Assembly: GCF_000377665.1 (NCBI RefSeq)
Contig: NZ_KB898650.1
Location: 1 to 64,000 of the forward strand
Direction: 5' to 3'
Source: Vreelandella zhanjiangensis DSM 21076
GTDB taxonomy: Bacteria; Pseudomonadota; Gammaproteobacteria; Pseudomonadales; Halomonadaceae
DNA length: 64,000 nucleotides
Each line of letters starts with the position of its first letter. The stretch's first letter is position 1. The translations under genes were made by a program, and so were the position numbers. The notes beneath the pieces were generated by a model. The model searched no databases, had not been told where the DNA came from, and saw only the letters and a list, made by a program, of their open reading frames with translations. Shown piece by piece: positions 39,495 to 50,023 of this stretch.

Positions 39495-42400
39495 TGACTT
39501 GCTCCTGCATGCAGATCCTGAAGGCGCCGCACCGTTATTTCCCTACCGTACTCAAGCGCCATGCAAACGGCATTAGCGCCCGCCAAGGTGGTTGCATAGG
39601 GCACCTTGCGCGCGAGAGCAGTACGGCGAATGACCGAAGAGTCATTAATGGCTTGGCGACCTTCGGTAGTGTTCACGATGTAGGCGATATCGTCGTTCTT
39701 CAACAGATCGACAATATGGGGACGACCTTCGTAGACTTTATTGACGTGCTCCACCGCCAGTCCAGCCGCTTCTAAGGCTGCCGCTGTACCGCGTGTCGCA
39801 CAAAGTGTGAACCCTAATGTTAGCAGAGAACGGCCTACTTCGATAATCCCCTCTTTGTCCGGCTCACGCACGGACAGGAAGGCTTTACGCGCGCCCTCAA
39901 GCGCCGGAATTGCTTCACCCGCGCCCAGCTGCGCCTTAAAGAAGGCCTCGGCAAAGGTTTCGCCTGAACCCATTACTTCACCGGTGGATTTCATTTCCGG
40001 TGAGAGAATCGGGTCGACCCCCTGGAACTTGTTGAACGGGAAGACCGCTTCTTTCACGCTGTAAAAATGCGGAATGATTTCGCGCTCAAAGCCCTGCTCG
40101 GCAAGCGTCGTGCCCGCCATGCAGCGTGCGGCAATCTGGGCAAGCGAGGTGCCGATGCACTTGGACACAAACGGCACGGTACGCGAGGCGCGCGGGTTGA
40201 CTTCGATGACGTAGATCTCGCCATCCTGCCAGGCAAGCTGCACGTTCATCAGGCCTTTAACGCCCAGCTCAACGGCCATCTGCTTGACCTGCTCGCGCAT
40301 CTTGTCCTGCACCTCAAGAGGCAGCGAGTAAGGCGGCAGTGCACAGGCGGAGTCACCGGAGTGCACCCCCGCTTGCTCGACGTGCTGCATGATGCCGCCG
40401 ATGACTACCTGCTGGCCGTCCGATACCGCATCGATATCGATCTCGATGGCAGCACTCAGGAAATGATCGAGCAGCACCGGCGAGTCGTTGGAGACCTTGA
40501 CCGCATTGGTCATGTAGTTCTCAAGTTCGGAGGCGTCATAGACGATCTCCATGGCCCGACCGCCCAACACGTAGCTTGGGCGCACCACCAGCGGATAACC
40601 GATGGTCTCCGCCTTGGCGAAGGCTTCTTCAAAGCTGCGCGCAGTGGCGTTAGGCGGCTGCTTCAGGCCGAGCTTGTCGATCATTACCTGGAAGCGCTCG
40701 CGGTCTTCGGCGCGGTCGATGGCGTCCGGCGTGGTACCGATGATCGGCACGCCAGCAGCTTCCAGCTCACGCGCCAGCTTCAGCGGCGTCTGGCCACCAA
40801 ACTGAACGATCACGCCGACCGGCTTCTCTTTATCGGCGATTTCAAGCACGTCTTCCAGGGTCACCGGCTCGAAGTAGAGACGATCAGAGGTGTCGTAATC
40901 GGTCGATACGGTTTCCGGATTGCAGTTGACCATGATGGTTTCATAGCCGTCATCGCGCATGGCGAACGCGGCATGAACACAGCAGTAGTCAAACTCGATG
41001 CCCTGGCCGATACGGTTCGGCCCGCCGCCGAGCACCATGATCTTCTGACGATCAGATACGTCCGCTTCGCACTCCTCTTCATACGTGGAGTACATGTAAG
41101 CCGTATCCGAGGCAAATTCCGCAGCACAGGTATCCACGCGCTTATAAACCGGGCGAATGCCTGCCGCCTGACGCGTTTGACGGAACTCTTTTTCGCTCAC
41201 GTTCAGCAGCTTGGCCAGACGTGCATCGCCAAAGCCTTTGCGCTTGAGCTGATAAAGCTCACGGGCAGAGAAATCGCTAAGCGAGCGTTTGGCAACGGCG
41301 GCTTCCGTCAGCACCAGATCTTCCATCTGGACCAGGAACCAGGGGTCGATATTGGTGAGTGCAAACACTTCATCGACACTCATACCTGAACGCATGGCAT
41401 CGGCCACGTAAAAAATACGCTCGGCACCGGCAGCCTGAAGCTCGCCCTGAATGATTGCCATGTTGTCCGGGGTAAAGTCGGTAATAATCGGGTCGAGACC
41501 GTCATTACCGGTTTCCAGGCCGCGCAAGGCTTTCTGCAGCGATTCCTGGAAGGTACGGCCAATCGCCATCACCTCGCCCACAGACTTCATCTGCGTGGTC
41601 AGGCGGTCGTTGGCCTGGGGGAATTTCTCAAAGGTGAAGCGCGGGATCTTGGTGACCACGTAATCGATAGACGGCTCGAACGATGCCGGCGTGCGCCCAC
41701 CGGTAATATCGTTTTGCAGCTCGTCCAGCGTGTAGCCGATCGCCAGCTTGGCGGCGATTTTGGCAATCGGGAAGCCGGTCGCCTTGGAGGCCAGTGCGGA
41801 TGAGCGCGACACCCGCGGGTTCATCTCGATCACGACCAGGCGGCCGGTTTTCGGGTCCATACCGAACTGCACGTTGGAGCCACCGGTTTCCACGCCAATC
41901 TCGCGCAGTACCGCGAGGCTCGCGTCGCGCATGATCTGGTACTCTTTGTCCGTCAGCGTTTGTGCCGGTGCGACGGTGATCGAGTCACCAGTATGCACGC
42001 CCATCGGGTCAAAGTTTTCGATCGCACAGACGATAATGCAGTTGTCGTTCTTGTCGCGCACGACTTCCATTTCGTACTCTTTCCAGCCTAGCAGCGACTC
42101 GTCGATCAGCAGCTCGTGGTTGTTGGAAAGCTCGAAACCGCGCGTACAGATTTCTTCAAACTCTTCCTTGTTGTACGCCACGCCGCCGCCGGAGCCGCCC
42201 ATGGTGTAGGAAGGCCGAATGATGGTCGGAAAGCCAAGCTCTGCCTGAATTTCCCAGGCTTCATCCATGGTATGCGCGACTTTTGCCTTGGGGCATTCCA
42301 GGCCAATACGCTTCATGGCCTGGTCGAACAGATCGCGATCTTCCGCCATGTTGATAGCGTCGGCGTTAGCGCCAATCATCTCAACGCCGTACTTTTCCAG

Positions 42401-42721
42401 CACGCCATGCTTTTCCAGGTCCAGCGCACAGTTAAGCGCAGTCTGACCGCCCATCGTCGGCAGGATGGCATCCGGGCGCTCGACTTCGATGATTTTCTCG
42501 ACGGCCTGCCAGGTAATCGGCTCGATGTAGGTAGCATCGGCCATGGCCGGGTCGGTCATGATGGTGGCCGGGTTGGAGTTAACCAAAATAACCCGGTAAC
42601 CCTCCTCGCGCAGCGCTTTACACGCCTGGGCGCCGGAGTAGTCGAATTCGCAGGCCTGGCCGATAACGATCGGGCCAGCGCCAATGATCAAAATACTGTT
42701 TAAGTCGGTACGCTTAGGCAT
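39491..42721 (-). CDS. carB: Carbamoyl-phosphate synthase large subunit
   Basis: Makes carbamoyl phosphate for arginine and pyrimidines. The 1076-residue protein shows the internal duplication of two ATP-grasp halves ([10 protein letters not shown] and the later [15 protein letters not shown]), the GSGGGVAYN loop and a C-terminal MGS-like allosteric domain ([16 protein letters not shown]). The length is normal. It follows carA by 70 bases and overlaps greA by four. Confidence 0.97.
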   Translation of the reverse strand: MPKRTDLNSILIIGAGPIVIGQACEFDYSGAQACKALREEGYRVILVNSNPATIMTDPAMADATYIEPITWQAVEKIIEVERPDAILPTMGGQTALNCALDLEKHGVLEKYGVEMIGANADAINMAEDRDLFDQAMKRIGLECPKAKVAHTMDEAWEIQAELGFPTIIRPSYTMGGSGGGVAYNKEEFEEICTRGFELSNNHELLIDESLLGWKEYEMEVVRDKNDNCIIVCAIENFDPMGVHTGDSITVAPAQTLTDKEYQIMRDASLAVLREIGVETGGSNVQFGMDPKTGRLVVIEMNPRVSRSSALASKATGFPIAKIAAKLAIGYTLDELQNDITGGRTPASFEPSIDYVVTKIPRFTFEKFPQANDRLTTQMKSVGEVMAIGRTFQESLQKALRGLETGNDGLDPIITDFTPDNMAIIQGELQAAGAERIFYVADAMRSGMSVDEVFALTNIDPWFLVQMEDLVLTEAAVAKRSLSDFSARELYQLKRKGFGDARLAKLLNVSEKEFRQTRQAAGIRPVYKRVDTCAAEFASDTAYMYSTYEEECEADVSDRQKIMVLGGGPNRIGQGIEFDYCCVHAAFAMRDDGYETIMVNCNPETVSTDYDTSDRLYFEPVTLEDVLEIADKEKPVGVIVQFGGQTPLKLARELEAAGVPIIGTTPDAIDRAEDRERFQVMIDKLGLKQPPNATARSFEEAFAKAETIGYPLVVRPSYVLGGRAMEIVYDASELENYMTNAVKVSNDSPVLLDHFLSAAIEIDIDAVSDGQQVVIGGIMQHVEQAGVHSGDSACALPPYSLPLEVQDKMREQVKQMAVELGVKGLMNVQLAWQDGEIYVIEVNPRASRTVPFVSKCIGTSLAQIAARCMAGTTLAEQGFEREIIPHFYSVKEAVFPFNKFQGVDPILSPEMKSTGEVMGSGETFAEAFFKAQLGAGEAIPALEGARKAFLSVREPDKEGIIEVGRSLLTLGFTLCATRGTAAALEAAGLAVEHVNKVYEGRPHIVDLLKNDDIAYIVNTTEGRQAINDSSVIRRTALARKVPYATTLAGANAVCMALEYGREITVRRLQDLHAGASQ

Positions 42722-42791
42722 AACGGTTCCCGCAAAAAATGGTGACGATGAGCGACAAAAGCGGCATACAGTGATGAAGCAGGAGCGCGGG

Positions 42792-43952
42792 TTAGCGGCG
42801 TGCCTGCATCATCGCGACGAAGCGATCAAACAACGGTGCCACATCGCGCGGGCCGGGGCTTGCCTCGGGGTGACCCTGGAAGCTGAACGCAGGCCGGTCG
42901 GTACGTTCGATGCCCTGCAGCGTGCCGTCAAACAGCGAGCGATGAGTGGCACGCAGGTTAGCGGGCAGACTCGCTTCGTCGGCGGCAAAGCCGTGGTTCT
43001 GGCTGGTGATCATCACCGTGCCGGCATCCAGGTCCTGCACCGGGTGGTTGGCACCGTGGTGGCCGTGGCTCATCTTGACGGTCTTGGCACCCGAGGCAAG
43101 CGCCAGCAGCTGGTGACCCAGGCAGATACCGAACACCGGAGTATCGGTTTCAAGTACGTCCTGAATGGCCTTGATGGCGTAGTCGCAGGGCTCGGGATCA
43201 CCTGGGCCGTTGGCCAGGAAAACGCCGTCCGGATTCATCGCCAGCACCTCAGCTGCGGGCGTTTGTGCAGGCACCACCGTCAAGCGGCAGCCGCGGGCGG
43301 CCAGCATGCGCAGAATATTAAACTTGACGCCGTAATCGTAAGCCACCACGTGGTAAGGGCGCTCGCCTTTAGTGGTATCGGCGTAGCCTTCGCCCAGCGT
43401 CCACTCCCCCTCTGTCCACTCGTAAGCTTCTTTACAGGAAACCTCTTTGGCCAGATCCATGCCCTTAAGACCCGGGAAAGCCTTGGCCGCCGCCAGCGCG
43501 CGCTCAACGGCGTCATCGCCTTGGGCATCGGCACCGGCCAGGATCGCGCCATTCTGCGCGCCTTTATCGCGCAAAATACGCGTCAGGCGGCGGGTATCGA
43601 TATCCGCGATGCCCAGCACGTTCTGGCTTTTCAGGTAATCCGACAGGGTTTGTTCCGAGCGGAAGCTGCTGGCCATCAAAGGAAGATCACGGATGATCAG
43701 TCCAGCGGCCGCAATCGATGCTGATTCGACATCTTCGGCATTAACGCCGGTATTGCCGATATGCGGGTACGTTAGCGTGACGATCTGGCGGGTATAAGAA
43801 AGATCAGTGAGGATCTCTTGATAGCCGGTCATGGCCGTATTGAACACCACCTCACCGCTTGTTAATCCATCCGCGCCGATGGCGATTCCATGAAACACGC
43901 TACCGTCTTCCAGGGCCAATATCGCGGGTTTGCTTAATGCGGGGTTATTCAA
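42792..43952 (-). CDS. carA: Carbamoyl-phosphate synthase small subunit
   Basis: Glutamine amidotransferase subunit feeding ammonia to CarB. The 386-residue protein has the class I nucleophile cysteine in [15 protein letters not shown] and the catalytic His/Glu in [11 protein letters not shown]. The start is a TTG at 43952 with GGGAGG eight bases upstream, a strong Shine-Dalgarno; the residues [17 protein letters not shown] fit the family. It is preceded by 373 bases with a long hairpin. Confidence 0.96.
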   Translation of the reverse strand: MNNPALSKPAILALEDGSVFHGIAIGADGLTSGEVVFNTAMTGYQEILTDLSYTRQIVTLTYPHIGNTGVNAEDVESASIAAAGLIIRDLPLMASSFRSEQTLSDYLKSQNVLGIADIDTRRLTRILRDKGAQNGAILAGADAQGDDAVERALAAAKAFPGLKGMDLAKEVSCKEAYEWTEGEWTLGEGYADTTKGERPYHVVAYDYGVKFNILRMLAARGCRLTVVPAQTPAAEVLAMNPDGVFLANGPGDPEPCDYAIKAIQDVLETDTPVFGICLGHQLLALASGAKTVKMSHGHHGANHPVQDLDAGTVMITSQNHGFAADEASLPANLRATHRSLFDGTLQGIERTDRPAFSFQGHPEASPGPRDVAPLFDRFVAMMQARR

Positions 43953-44325
43953 GTCAAGATCCTCCCATGCTGGTGGGAGCCTGTGGGCGCAGGCTCAGCA
44001 ATTACTTCGTTATCCACAACCCGTACGCTTGAGCGTGATTAAAACTCGGGTCGTAAAAAAGCGGGACGAAGCCGATAAAAAAATCGGTTTCATCCCGCTT
44101 GTTGTTCTATACCCTTCAGAGCCGCTCATTTAAAGCAAATAGCCGAGCGGTCGGGGCAGGCTGTGGGTTGGCCAACGCAACAAGCGCGCCGTCTGAGTTT
44201 TCTAAGCCACCCGGCCAAAATTTTTGAAATGTTACAGGATTCGGGCCCCGCCGACTACCCCTGGATTAGCTATTAATTACCATTAAAGCGTAAAAATACT
44301 TGAGAGCAGGCCGATGCATGCCTCT
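43953..44325 (-). other. Intergenic region between dapB and carA
   Basis: A 373-base stretch with no gene. It holds the ribosome-binding site of carA, a long imperfect hairpin at 44059-44100, and a smaller inverted repeat CCGCTC...GAGCGG around 44122-44150. The rest is unstructured to the eye. It could carry the carA promoter and leader; I see no clear arginine or pyrimidine operator. Confidence 0.6.
44059..44106 (-). terminator. Long hairpin upstream of carA
   Basis: AAGCGGGA (44059-44066) pairs with TCCCGCTT (44093-44100), and an inner CCGAT pairs with ATCGG around a run of A's. The minus-strand sequence past the stem is TTTTTTACG, so it looks like an intrinsic terminator ending dapB transcripts or an attenuator in the car leader. 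Confidence 0.65.
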
Positions 44326-45237
<912 letters not shown>

Positions 45238-45248
45238 CTAACGGCAGG

Positions 45249-45533
45249 CTAGTTTTGCCACACGATAACCAGCTCTTCATCCTTCGCCATCCGTACCAGA
45301 TGGCTTTCCACTACGCCTTCCAACTGGTCGAGATGCTCTTCTTCCAGCGTTTCGATTGACACCGTCAGCTTGTCAGCTTCGGCGTGCAGCAGGCAGGTGC
45401 CCTTGTCAGGGAATACAATCTTGCCATCCTGCTGGCTGTGTTCAACCTCCAGCTTATGTGCCCAGTGCTTGCACAGCCGGTTGATAATACGCTCACCGGA
45501 CGTAGTCTCAATTTCAGCACGCGATAACGGCAT
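45249..45533 (-). CDS. DUF2218 domain protein
   Basis: A 94-residue cytoplasmic protein of unknown function. The pattern RLCKHWAHKLEVEH, then GTCLLHAEADKLTVSIET and LEGVVESHLVRM, is that of DUF2218, a family often found beside siderophore uptake genes. It starts at ATG 45533 after GGAGA and is divergent from an FecBCD-type ABC importer. Its neighbourhood suggests a role in iron or siderophore handling, but this is inference from position only. Confidence 0.78.
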   Translation of the reverse strand: MPLSRAEIETTSGERIINRLCKHWAHKLEVEHSQQDGKIVFPDKGTCLLHAEADKLTVSIETLEEEHLDQLEGVVESHLVRMAKDEELVIVWQN

Positions 45534-45601
45534 AACGGATTCTCCATTGGATAAGAAATAACAGGGCTAGCATAGGAGGAACGTTATTAGCTGCCCAATA
45601 C

Positions 45602-45706
45602 TTAATGAAACGATAGCGCAACAAGGCGTTCATCACCTTCAAACACGATGATCAAGCGGTCGCCATCTCGACAGTTAAACTGGATTCCATGATAATGCCC
45701 AAACAT
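45602..45706 (-). CDS. Possible small protein or gene fragment (34 aa)
   Basis: An uninterrupted 34-codon frame from ATG 45706 to TAA 45602, translating with ordinary codon use as ...GIQFNCRDGDRLIIVFE... and ending LVALSFH. It lies directly upstream of the DUF2218 gene in the same direction. No good ribosome-binding site precedes the ATG and I do not recognise a family. It could be a real small protein, a remnant, or chance. Confidence 0.25.
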   Translation of the reverse strand: MFGHYHGIQFNCRDGDRLIIVFEGDERLVALSFH

Positions 45707-45725
45707 GCGAATGCGAATTATATTC
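45707..45725. promoter_or_regulatory. Candidate Fur box
   Basis: The 19 bases GCGAATGCGAATTATATTC match the classical Fur consensus at 12 of 19 positions by my count. They lie in the divergent region between the DUF2218 gene and the ABC importer, 87 bases upstream of the importer start. A plausible iron operator, but only a moderate match. Confidence 0.4.
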
Positions 45726-45811
45726 AAAAATTTTTATACCGCGTCGATGTGGTTAGCGCTGCCATCAGTTTGCGCGTGAGATACCCCAGCGGCCCCGTCT
45801 ATCCATAAGTG

Positions 45812-46951
45812 ATGAATACGCCCATGACCTTCCCTTTTTTAAAAACGCTGATTGGCACGGCAGCCGTTATAAGCTGCACGAATGCCGCGGCTGACAGCAT
45901 CACAGTGACCGACATTACCGGTCGCCAGGTCACGCTTGATGGCCCCGCCGAGCGGGTTATTTTGGGTGAAGGGCGGCAAATTTATTTGCTTGGCCTGCTG
46001 GAGCCGGAAGCGCCTTTTTCGCATATCGTTGGTTGGCGTGAAGATTTTTCCCAGGCAGACCCCGATAACTACGCGCGCTATGCCGAACGTTTTCCCGAGA
46101 TCGAAGAACTGCCCACGTTTGGCGGCTTTAAAGACGGTACCTTCGATGTCGAACAGGCCGCGTCGCTTACCCCTGACATCGTCTTTATGAACCTTGAAGC
46201 CAAGGCGGCCACCGAAGATGCCGCTTACGATGACAAGCTTGGCCAATTGGGCATTCCGATTGTGTATGTCGATTTTCGCGAAGACCCGATCGAACACACC
46301 ATTCCTTCCATGCGCCTGATGGGCCAGATCATGGGTGATGAAGCAGCGGCGGAAGAGTTTATCGACTTCGCCGAGGCTCAGTTGGCCCGCGTTACCGATG
46401 TGATTGAAGAGGCCAATCCTGAGCGGCCCAGCGTGTTTATCGACCGCGCCGGCGGCTATTCCGATGAGTGCTGTATGAGCTTTGGGCCCGGCAACTTTGG
46501 CGAGTATGTAACGCTGGCGGGCGGTACCAACATTGCCGATGGGATTATTCCCGGCAGCTTTGGCACGCTAAACCCCGAGCAGATTATTGCCGCCAACCCT
46601 GAACACGTGGTGGTAACCGGCGGCAACTGGGACGCCTACGTACCCGGCGGTGACTGGGTGGGCATGGGGCCTGGCGCCGATATGCAGGCCGCCCATGACA
46701 AGCTTGAAGCGTTAACCGGGCGCACCGCGATGACGGGCATTCAGGCGGTAGAGTCGGGTAATTTCCATGCGATTTGGCACCAGTTCTACAACAGCCCCTA
46801 CTATTTTGTGGCCATCCAGCAGTTAGCCAAGTGGTTACACCCTGAGCTATTTGAGGACCTGGACCCCGAAGCCACCATGGAAGAACTCCACGAGCGCTTC
46901 CTGCCTATCGACTACGAGCCTGGCTACTGGGTATCACTCAATGATGACTGA
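45812..46951 (+). CDS. ABC transporter periplasmic binding protein (FecB/BtuF-like)
   Basis: Periplasmic receptor for an iron-siderophore, heme or cobalamin-type importer. The 379-residue protein has an N-terminal hydrophobic signal (residues about 6-26) with both a lipobox-like VISC and an AxA-type site nearby. The body shows two lobes: DSITVTDITGRQVTLDGPAERVI... at the start, and the AANPEHVVVTGG lobe. A CC pair (DECCMSFGPG) and a long acidic C-terminus are unusual. ATG 45812 is chosen over a GTG three bases upstream. It overlaps the permease start by 11 bases. Confidence 0.85.
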   Translation: MNTPMTFPFLKTLIGTAAVISCTNAAADSITVTDITGRQVTLDGPAERVILGEGRQIYLLGLLEPEAPFSHIVGWREDFSQADPDNYARYAERFPEIEELPTFGGFKDGTFDVEQAASLTPDIVFMNLEAKAATEDAAYDDKLGQLGIPIVYVDFREDPIEHTIPSMRLMGQIMGDEAAAEEFIDFAEAQLARVTDVIEEANPERPSVFIDRAGGYSDECCMSFGPGNFGEYVTLAGGTNIADGIIPGSFGTLNPEQIIAANPEHVVVTGGNWDAYVPGGDWVGMGPGADMQAAHDKLEALTGRTAMTGIQAVESGNFHAIWHQFYNSPYYFVAIQQLAKWLHPELFEDLDPEATMEELHERFLPIDYEPGYWVSLNDD

Positions 46952-48011
46952 AACAACGACGGCAGCGCCTGTCTCTCAAGCGCGCGCCTTTTATCGTAGC
47001 CAGGTATTTCGTCGCCAGATGATTTTGGCAGCCCTGGTCGTCGCGCTGTTTTTCAGCCTATGCGTCGACCTGGCGCTGGGCCCTGCGCGTTACAGCTTAG
47101 GCGAAGTCATCGCCGCCCTGCTCACCCCTCAAAACGTCAGCCAACAGGCGCGAGTGATTCTCTGGGAAATCCGCATGCCGGTGGCGTTGATGGCACTGGT
47201 GGTCGGGGCGAGTCTGTCCGTTGCCGGAGCACAGATGCAGACGATTCTAAGCAACCCACTGGCGAGCCCGTTTACCCTGGGTATTTCCGCTGGCGCAAGC
47301 TTTGGCGCGGCGCTAGGGCTTGCCTTTGGCGTGGCTATCGTGCCCGCCGCCATCGAGTTCGTGGTGCCCCTCAACGCGTTCATCATGGCCATGTTCACGG
47401 CGTTTCTTATCCACGCCCTGAGCCTAAAGCGCGGCGTTACGGTAGAAACCATCGTACTGCTCGGCATCGCTATGGTGTTTATCTTCAACTCGCTGATGGC
47501 GCTGATTCAGTTTTTCGCAAGCCAGGAGGCCGTTTCGGCGGTGGTGTTCTGGACCATGGGCAGTCTGACCAAGGCCACCTGGCCCAAGTTCTGGATCGCA
47601 CTCGGCATCCTCGCTGCGGTAATGCCGCTACTTGCCCGCCACGGCTGGGCACTGACCGCCATGCGCCTGGGCGATGCCAAAGCCGAAAGCATGGGCGTTA
47701 AGCCACGCGCGCTGCGCCTGGAAGTACTGGTGCTTGTATCACTGCTTGCCGCGGTTGCAGTGGCCTTTGTGGGCACTATCGGTTTTATCGGCCTGGTGGG
47801 GCCGCATATTGCACGTATTTTGCTGGGTGAAGATCAGCGCTTCTTCCTACCCGGCTCGGCGCTTTGCGGCGCGCTGATTCTCTCGGTTGGCTCGGTGATC
47901 TCCAAAATCATCATTCCGGGCACAATTATTCCCATCGGCATCATTACCTCGCTGGTGGGCATTCCCTTCTTCCTGTTTCTGGTGCTCAACCACAAGAAGG
48001 CTTCATGGTAA
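46941..48011 (+). CDS. FecCD-type ABC importer permease
   Basis: Inner-membrane permease of the BtuC/FecCD family, forming the channel for an iron-siderophore or related chelate. The 356-residue protein has about nine to ten helices and the family motifs ILWEIRMPVALMALVVGASLSVAGAQ near the N-terminus, NPLASPFTLGISAGASFGA, and FIGLVGPHIAR late in the chain (coupling to the ATPase). The start ATG 46941 lies inside the binding protein gene; its stop is overlapped by the ATPase start. All three genes are therefore one operon. Confidence 0.9.
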   Translation: MMTETTTAAPVSQARAFYRSQVFRRQMILAALVVALFFSLCVDLALGPARYSLGEVIAALLTPQNVSQQARVILWEIRMPVALMALVVGASLSVAGAQMQTILSNPLASPFTLGISAGASFGAALGLAFGVAIVPAAIEFVVPLNAFIMAMFTAFLIHALSLKRGVTVETIVLLGIAMVFIFNSLMALIQFFASQEAVSAVVFWTMGSLTKATWPKFWIALGILAAVMPLLARHGWALTAMRLGDAKAESMGVKPRALRLEVLVLVSLLAAVAVAFVGTIGFIGLVGPHIARILLGEDQRFFLPGSALCGALILSVGSVISKIIIPGTIIPIGIITSLVGIPFFLFLVLNHKKASW

Positions 48012-48754
48012 CCCTACAGTTAACCCGTGTGTCGGCCCGCTACGGACGCCGCGCTATTCTGGAAGACATCACCACGCCCAGCTTTCAGGGCGGGCAGGTG
48101 GTAGCGCTTCTCGGCCCCAATGCGGCAGGCAAGTCAACGCTTTTCCGGCGTATTCTGGGCCTGATCAAAGGTGACGGCAATGTGGCCATCAACGGCACCA
48201 GCGCCGAGCGTCCCGTGGCCTATATGCCCCAGGACACCGGCGCCAAAGCGGTACTCACGGTGTATGAATCGGTGCTGCTTGCGCGCATGCAGGGGCGCAG
48301 CCTGAAAGTACAGCCAGAGGATCTGGCCCAGGTTGACCGTGCGCTTGAAGAACTCAATATCACCTCGCTTGGCGAGCGTGACATTGGCGACTTGAGCGGC
48401 GGGCAGCGCCAGCTGGTGAGCGCCGCCCAGGCGTTGGTGCAAGAGCCCGAAATTCTGATGCTCGATGAACCCACTTCCGCGCTCGACTTAAATCGCCAGA
48501 TCAATCTGCTGACGGTCTTACGCCGCCTGGCGGATGAGCGCCAGATGCTGATTCTGGTAGCACTTCACGATTTAGGCCATGCGCTGCGCTTTACCGACGC
48601 TTCCATGGTGCTGGAAAACGGCCGCCTGATCGCCTGCGGCCCTACTGAAGAAGTGATCACCCCTGAGCTTCTGCGCCAAGTGTATAAAGTGGCGGCACGC
48701 ATCGAGCCATGCTCGAAGGGCCGCCCTCAGCTTATCGTCGAAGAAGCGGTTTAA
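48005..48754 (+). CDS. FecE/BtuD-type ABC importer ATPase
   Basis: Energises the FecCD-type importer. The 249-residue protein has Walker A LGPNAAGKST, the signature LSGGQRQLVSA and Walker B EILMLDEPTSALD, with the H-loop HDLGHA. It overlaps the permease stop by seven bases. Its last 81 bases (48674-48754) recur in an imperfect copy at 52804-52882, beyond the dehydrogenase operon. The substrate is not visible from the sequence; iron chelate is likely because of the DUF2218 neighbour and the Fur-like site. Confidence 0.9.
   Translation: MVTLQLTRVSARYGRRAILEDITTPSFQGGQVVALLGPNAAGKSTLFRRILGLIKGDGNVAINGTSAERPVAYMPQDTGAKAVLTVYESVLLARMQGRSLKVQPEDLAQVDRALEELNITSLGERDIGDLSGGQRQLVSAAQALVQEPEILMLDEPTSALDLNRQINLLTVLRRLADERQMLILVALHDLGHALRFTDASMVLENGRLIACGPTEEVITPELLRQVYKVAARIEPCSKGRPQLIVEEAV
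48674..48754 (+). repeat. Direct repeat copy 1 (3' end of ABC ATPase gene)
   Basis: This stretch is the end of the ATPase gene. The last 52 bases (48703-48754) match 52831-52882 at 50 of 52 positions; the earlier part matches with scattered differences and a small gap. The two copies flank the three-gene dehydrogenase operon. Confidence 0.9.
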
Positions 48755-48787
48755 CGCTTCATTCCTGCAAGGCGCTTGCGGCTAGCA

Positions 48788-50023
48788 TCATTCGCCCGTC
48801 AGCGCTTCTCGCATATCCGCAACATCCCCTGGGGAAACGGCCGCCGCGGCGTTTCCCCAGCTGTTGCGCACAAACGTCAGTACGCTGGCGATCTCTTCAT
48901 CGCTTAGATTCCAGGCAAACGATGGCATGGCAGGTGCCGTGGGCTTGGCGTCGGTAGCAACCGGGCGGCTGCCGGCCAATACAACTCGTATCAATGAACT
49001 CGTGTTATCACCATTGACCACCGGATTGCTCGCCAACTGCGGGAAGATGCCGTACTCACCACCACCATCAGACGTATGACAGCCCGAGCAGCGATCAAAG
49101 TAGATATGGCTGCCAGCCCGGACCTGGGCGTTATCTTCGGATAGCGGCTCGGGCGGCTCGCGATCCCAGTCGTCTGACTCAAGGCCTGCCCCACTCAACA
49201 GATAACGCGCCACCGCATACAGGTCGTCGTCGGTCCAGTGCTGGGATGAATGGTGCACCTCGTCGGCCATCGGCCCTGAGGCGAAGTCAAAACGATTACC
49301 ACCGGTTTGCAGATATTCAACCAGCTCATCTTCGCTCCAACCACCAATACCGATATGCGCATTCGGCGTAATATTGGGAGCGTACCAACCCTCAATGGTG
49401 GCGCCGGCAAACTTGTCACCGCCTTCGCCGCCCATGAAATTACGCGGAGTGTGGCAGGTTCCGCAATGCCCCAGGCTCTCAACCAGATAGGCGCCGCGAT
49501 TGATCTCGTCCGACTGCTCAGGGTCGGGCTCAAAGGTCTTCTCATCGAAGTTAAGCCAGTTCCAGCCCATCATCACCTGCCGGATACTGAACGGGAAAGG
49601 CAGCTGGTTGGCTTCCACATCATTCTCGACAGGCGTGACTGTCTGCAGATAAGACCACAGATCATGAATATCCTTCTCGGGCATCAGCGTATAAGACGGA
49701 TACGGCATGGCCGGATAAAGATGGTAGCCGCCCTTGCCAATACCCTCGGTCATGGCCGCCTTGAAGTCTTCGTAGCGCCAGCGGCCAAGGCCTGTTTCTG
49801 GGTCGGGCGTGATATTAGGCGCCACCAGCGTGCCAAAAGGGGTTTCAAGCGCAACACCACCGGAAAATGGCTGGCTGTCATCGGCGGTATGGCAGGCCGC
49901 ACAGTCACCCAGCACGCTGATATAGCGCCCGCGCTCGATATCCTGATACTCCGTGCTGGCCGCCCATATCGAAAGTGGCAGAAGCGCCACGCCCGTAAGC
50001 GATAATCCCATAAGCGTTTTCAT
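48788..50023 (-). CDS. Triheme cytochrome c subunit of a GMC-type dehydrogenase
   Basis: Membrane-anchored or periplasmic electron acceptor passing electrons from a flavin dehydrogenase to the respiratory chain. The 411-residue protein has a signal peptide (MKTLMGLSLTGVALLPLSIWA) and three heme sites: CAACH at 41-45, CGTCH near 187 and CSGCH near 312. This three-heme architecture matches the gluconate, alcohol and fructose dehydrogenase cytochrome subunits. The ATG overlaps the stop of the flavoprotein gene (ATGA). The heme-binding lyase system must be elsewhere. Confidence 0.9.
   Translation of the reverse strand: MKTLMGLSLTGVALLPLSIWAASTEYQDIERGRYISVLGDCAACHTADDSQPFSGGVALETPFGTLVAPNITPDPETGLGRWRYEDFKAAMTEGIGKGGYHLYPAMPYPSYTLMPEKDIHDLWSYLQTVTPVENDVEANQLPFPFSIRQVMMGWNWLNFDEKTFEPDPEQSDEINRGAYLVESLGHCGTCHTPRNFMGGEGGDKFAGATIEGWYAPNITPNAHIGIGGWSEDELVEYLQTGGNRFDFASGPMADEVHHSSQHWTDDDLYAVARYLLSGAGLESDDWDREPPEPLSEDNAQVRAGSHIYFDRCSGCHTSDGGGEYGIFPQLASNPVVNGDNTSSLIRVVLAGSRPVATDAKPTAPAMPSFAWNLSDEEIASVLTFVRNSWGNAAAAVSPGDVADMREALTGE

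Noticed and set aside
40067-41389. A 440-codon open frame on the plus strand inside carB
   Set aside because: It lies opposite an unmistakable carB; high GC content makes such antisense frames common.
42684-43724. A 346-codon frame opposite carA
   Set aside because: carA motifs are clear on the minus strand; no family features in the antisense product.
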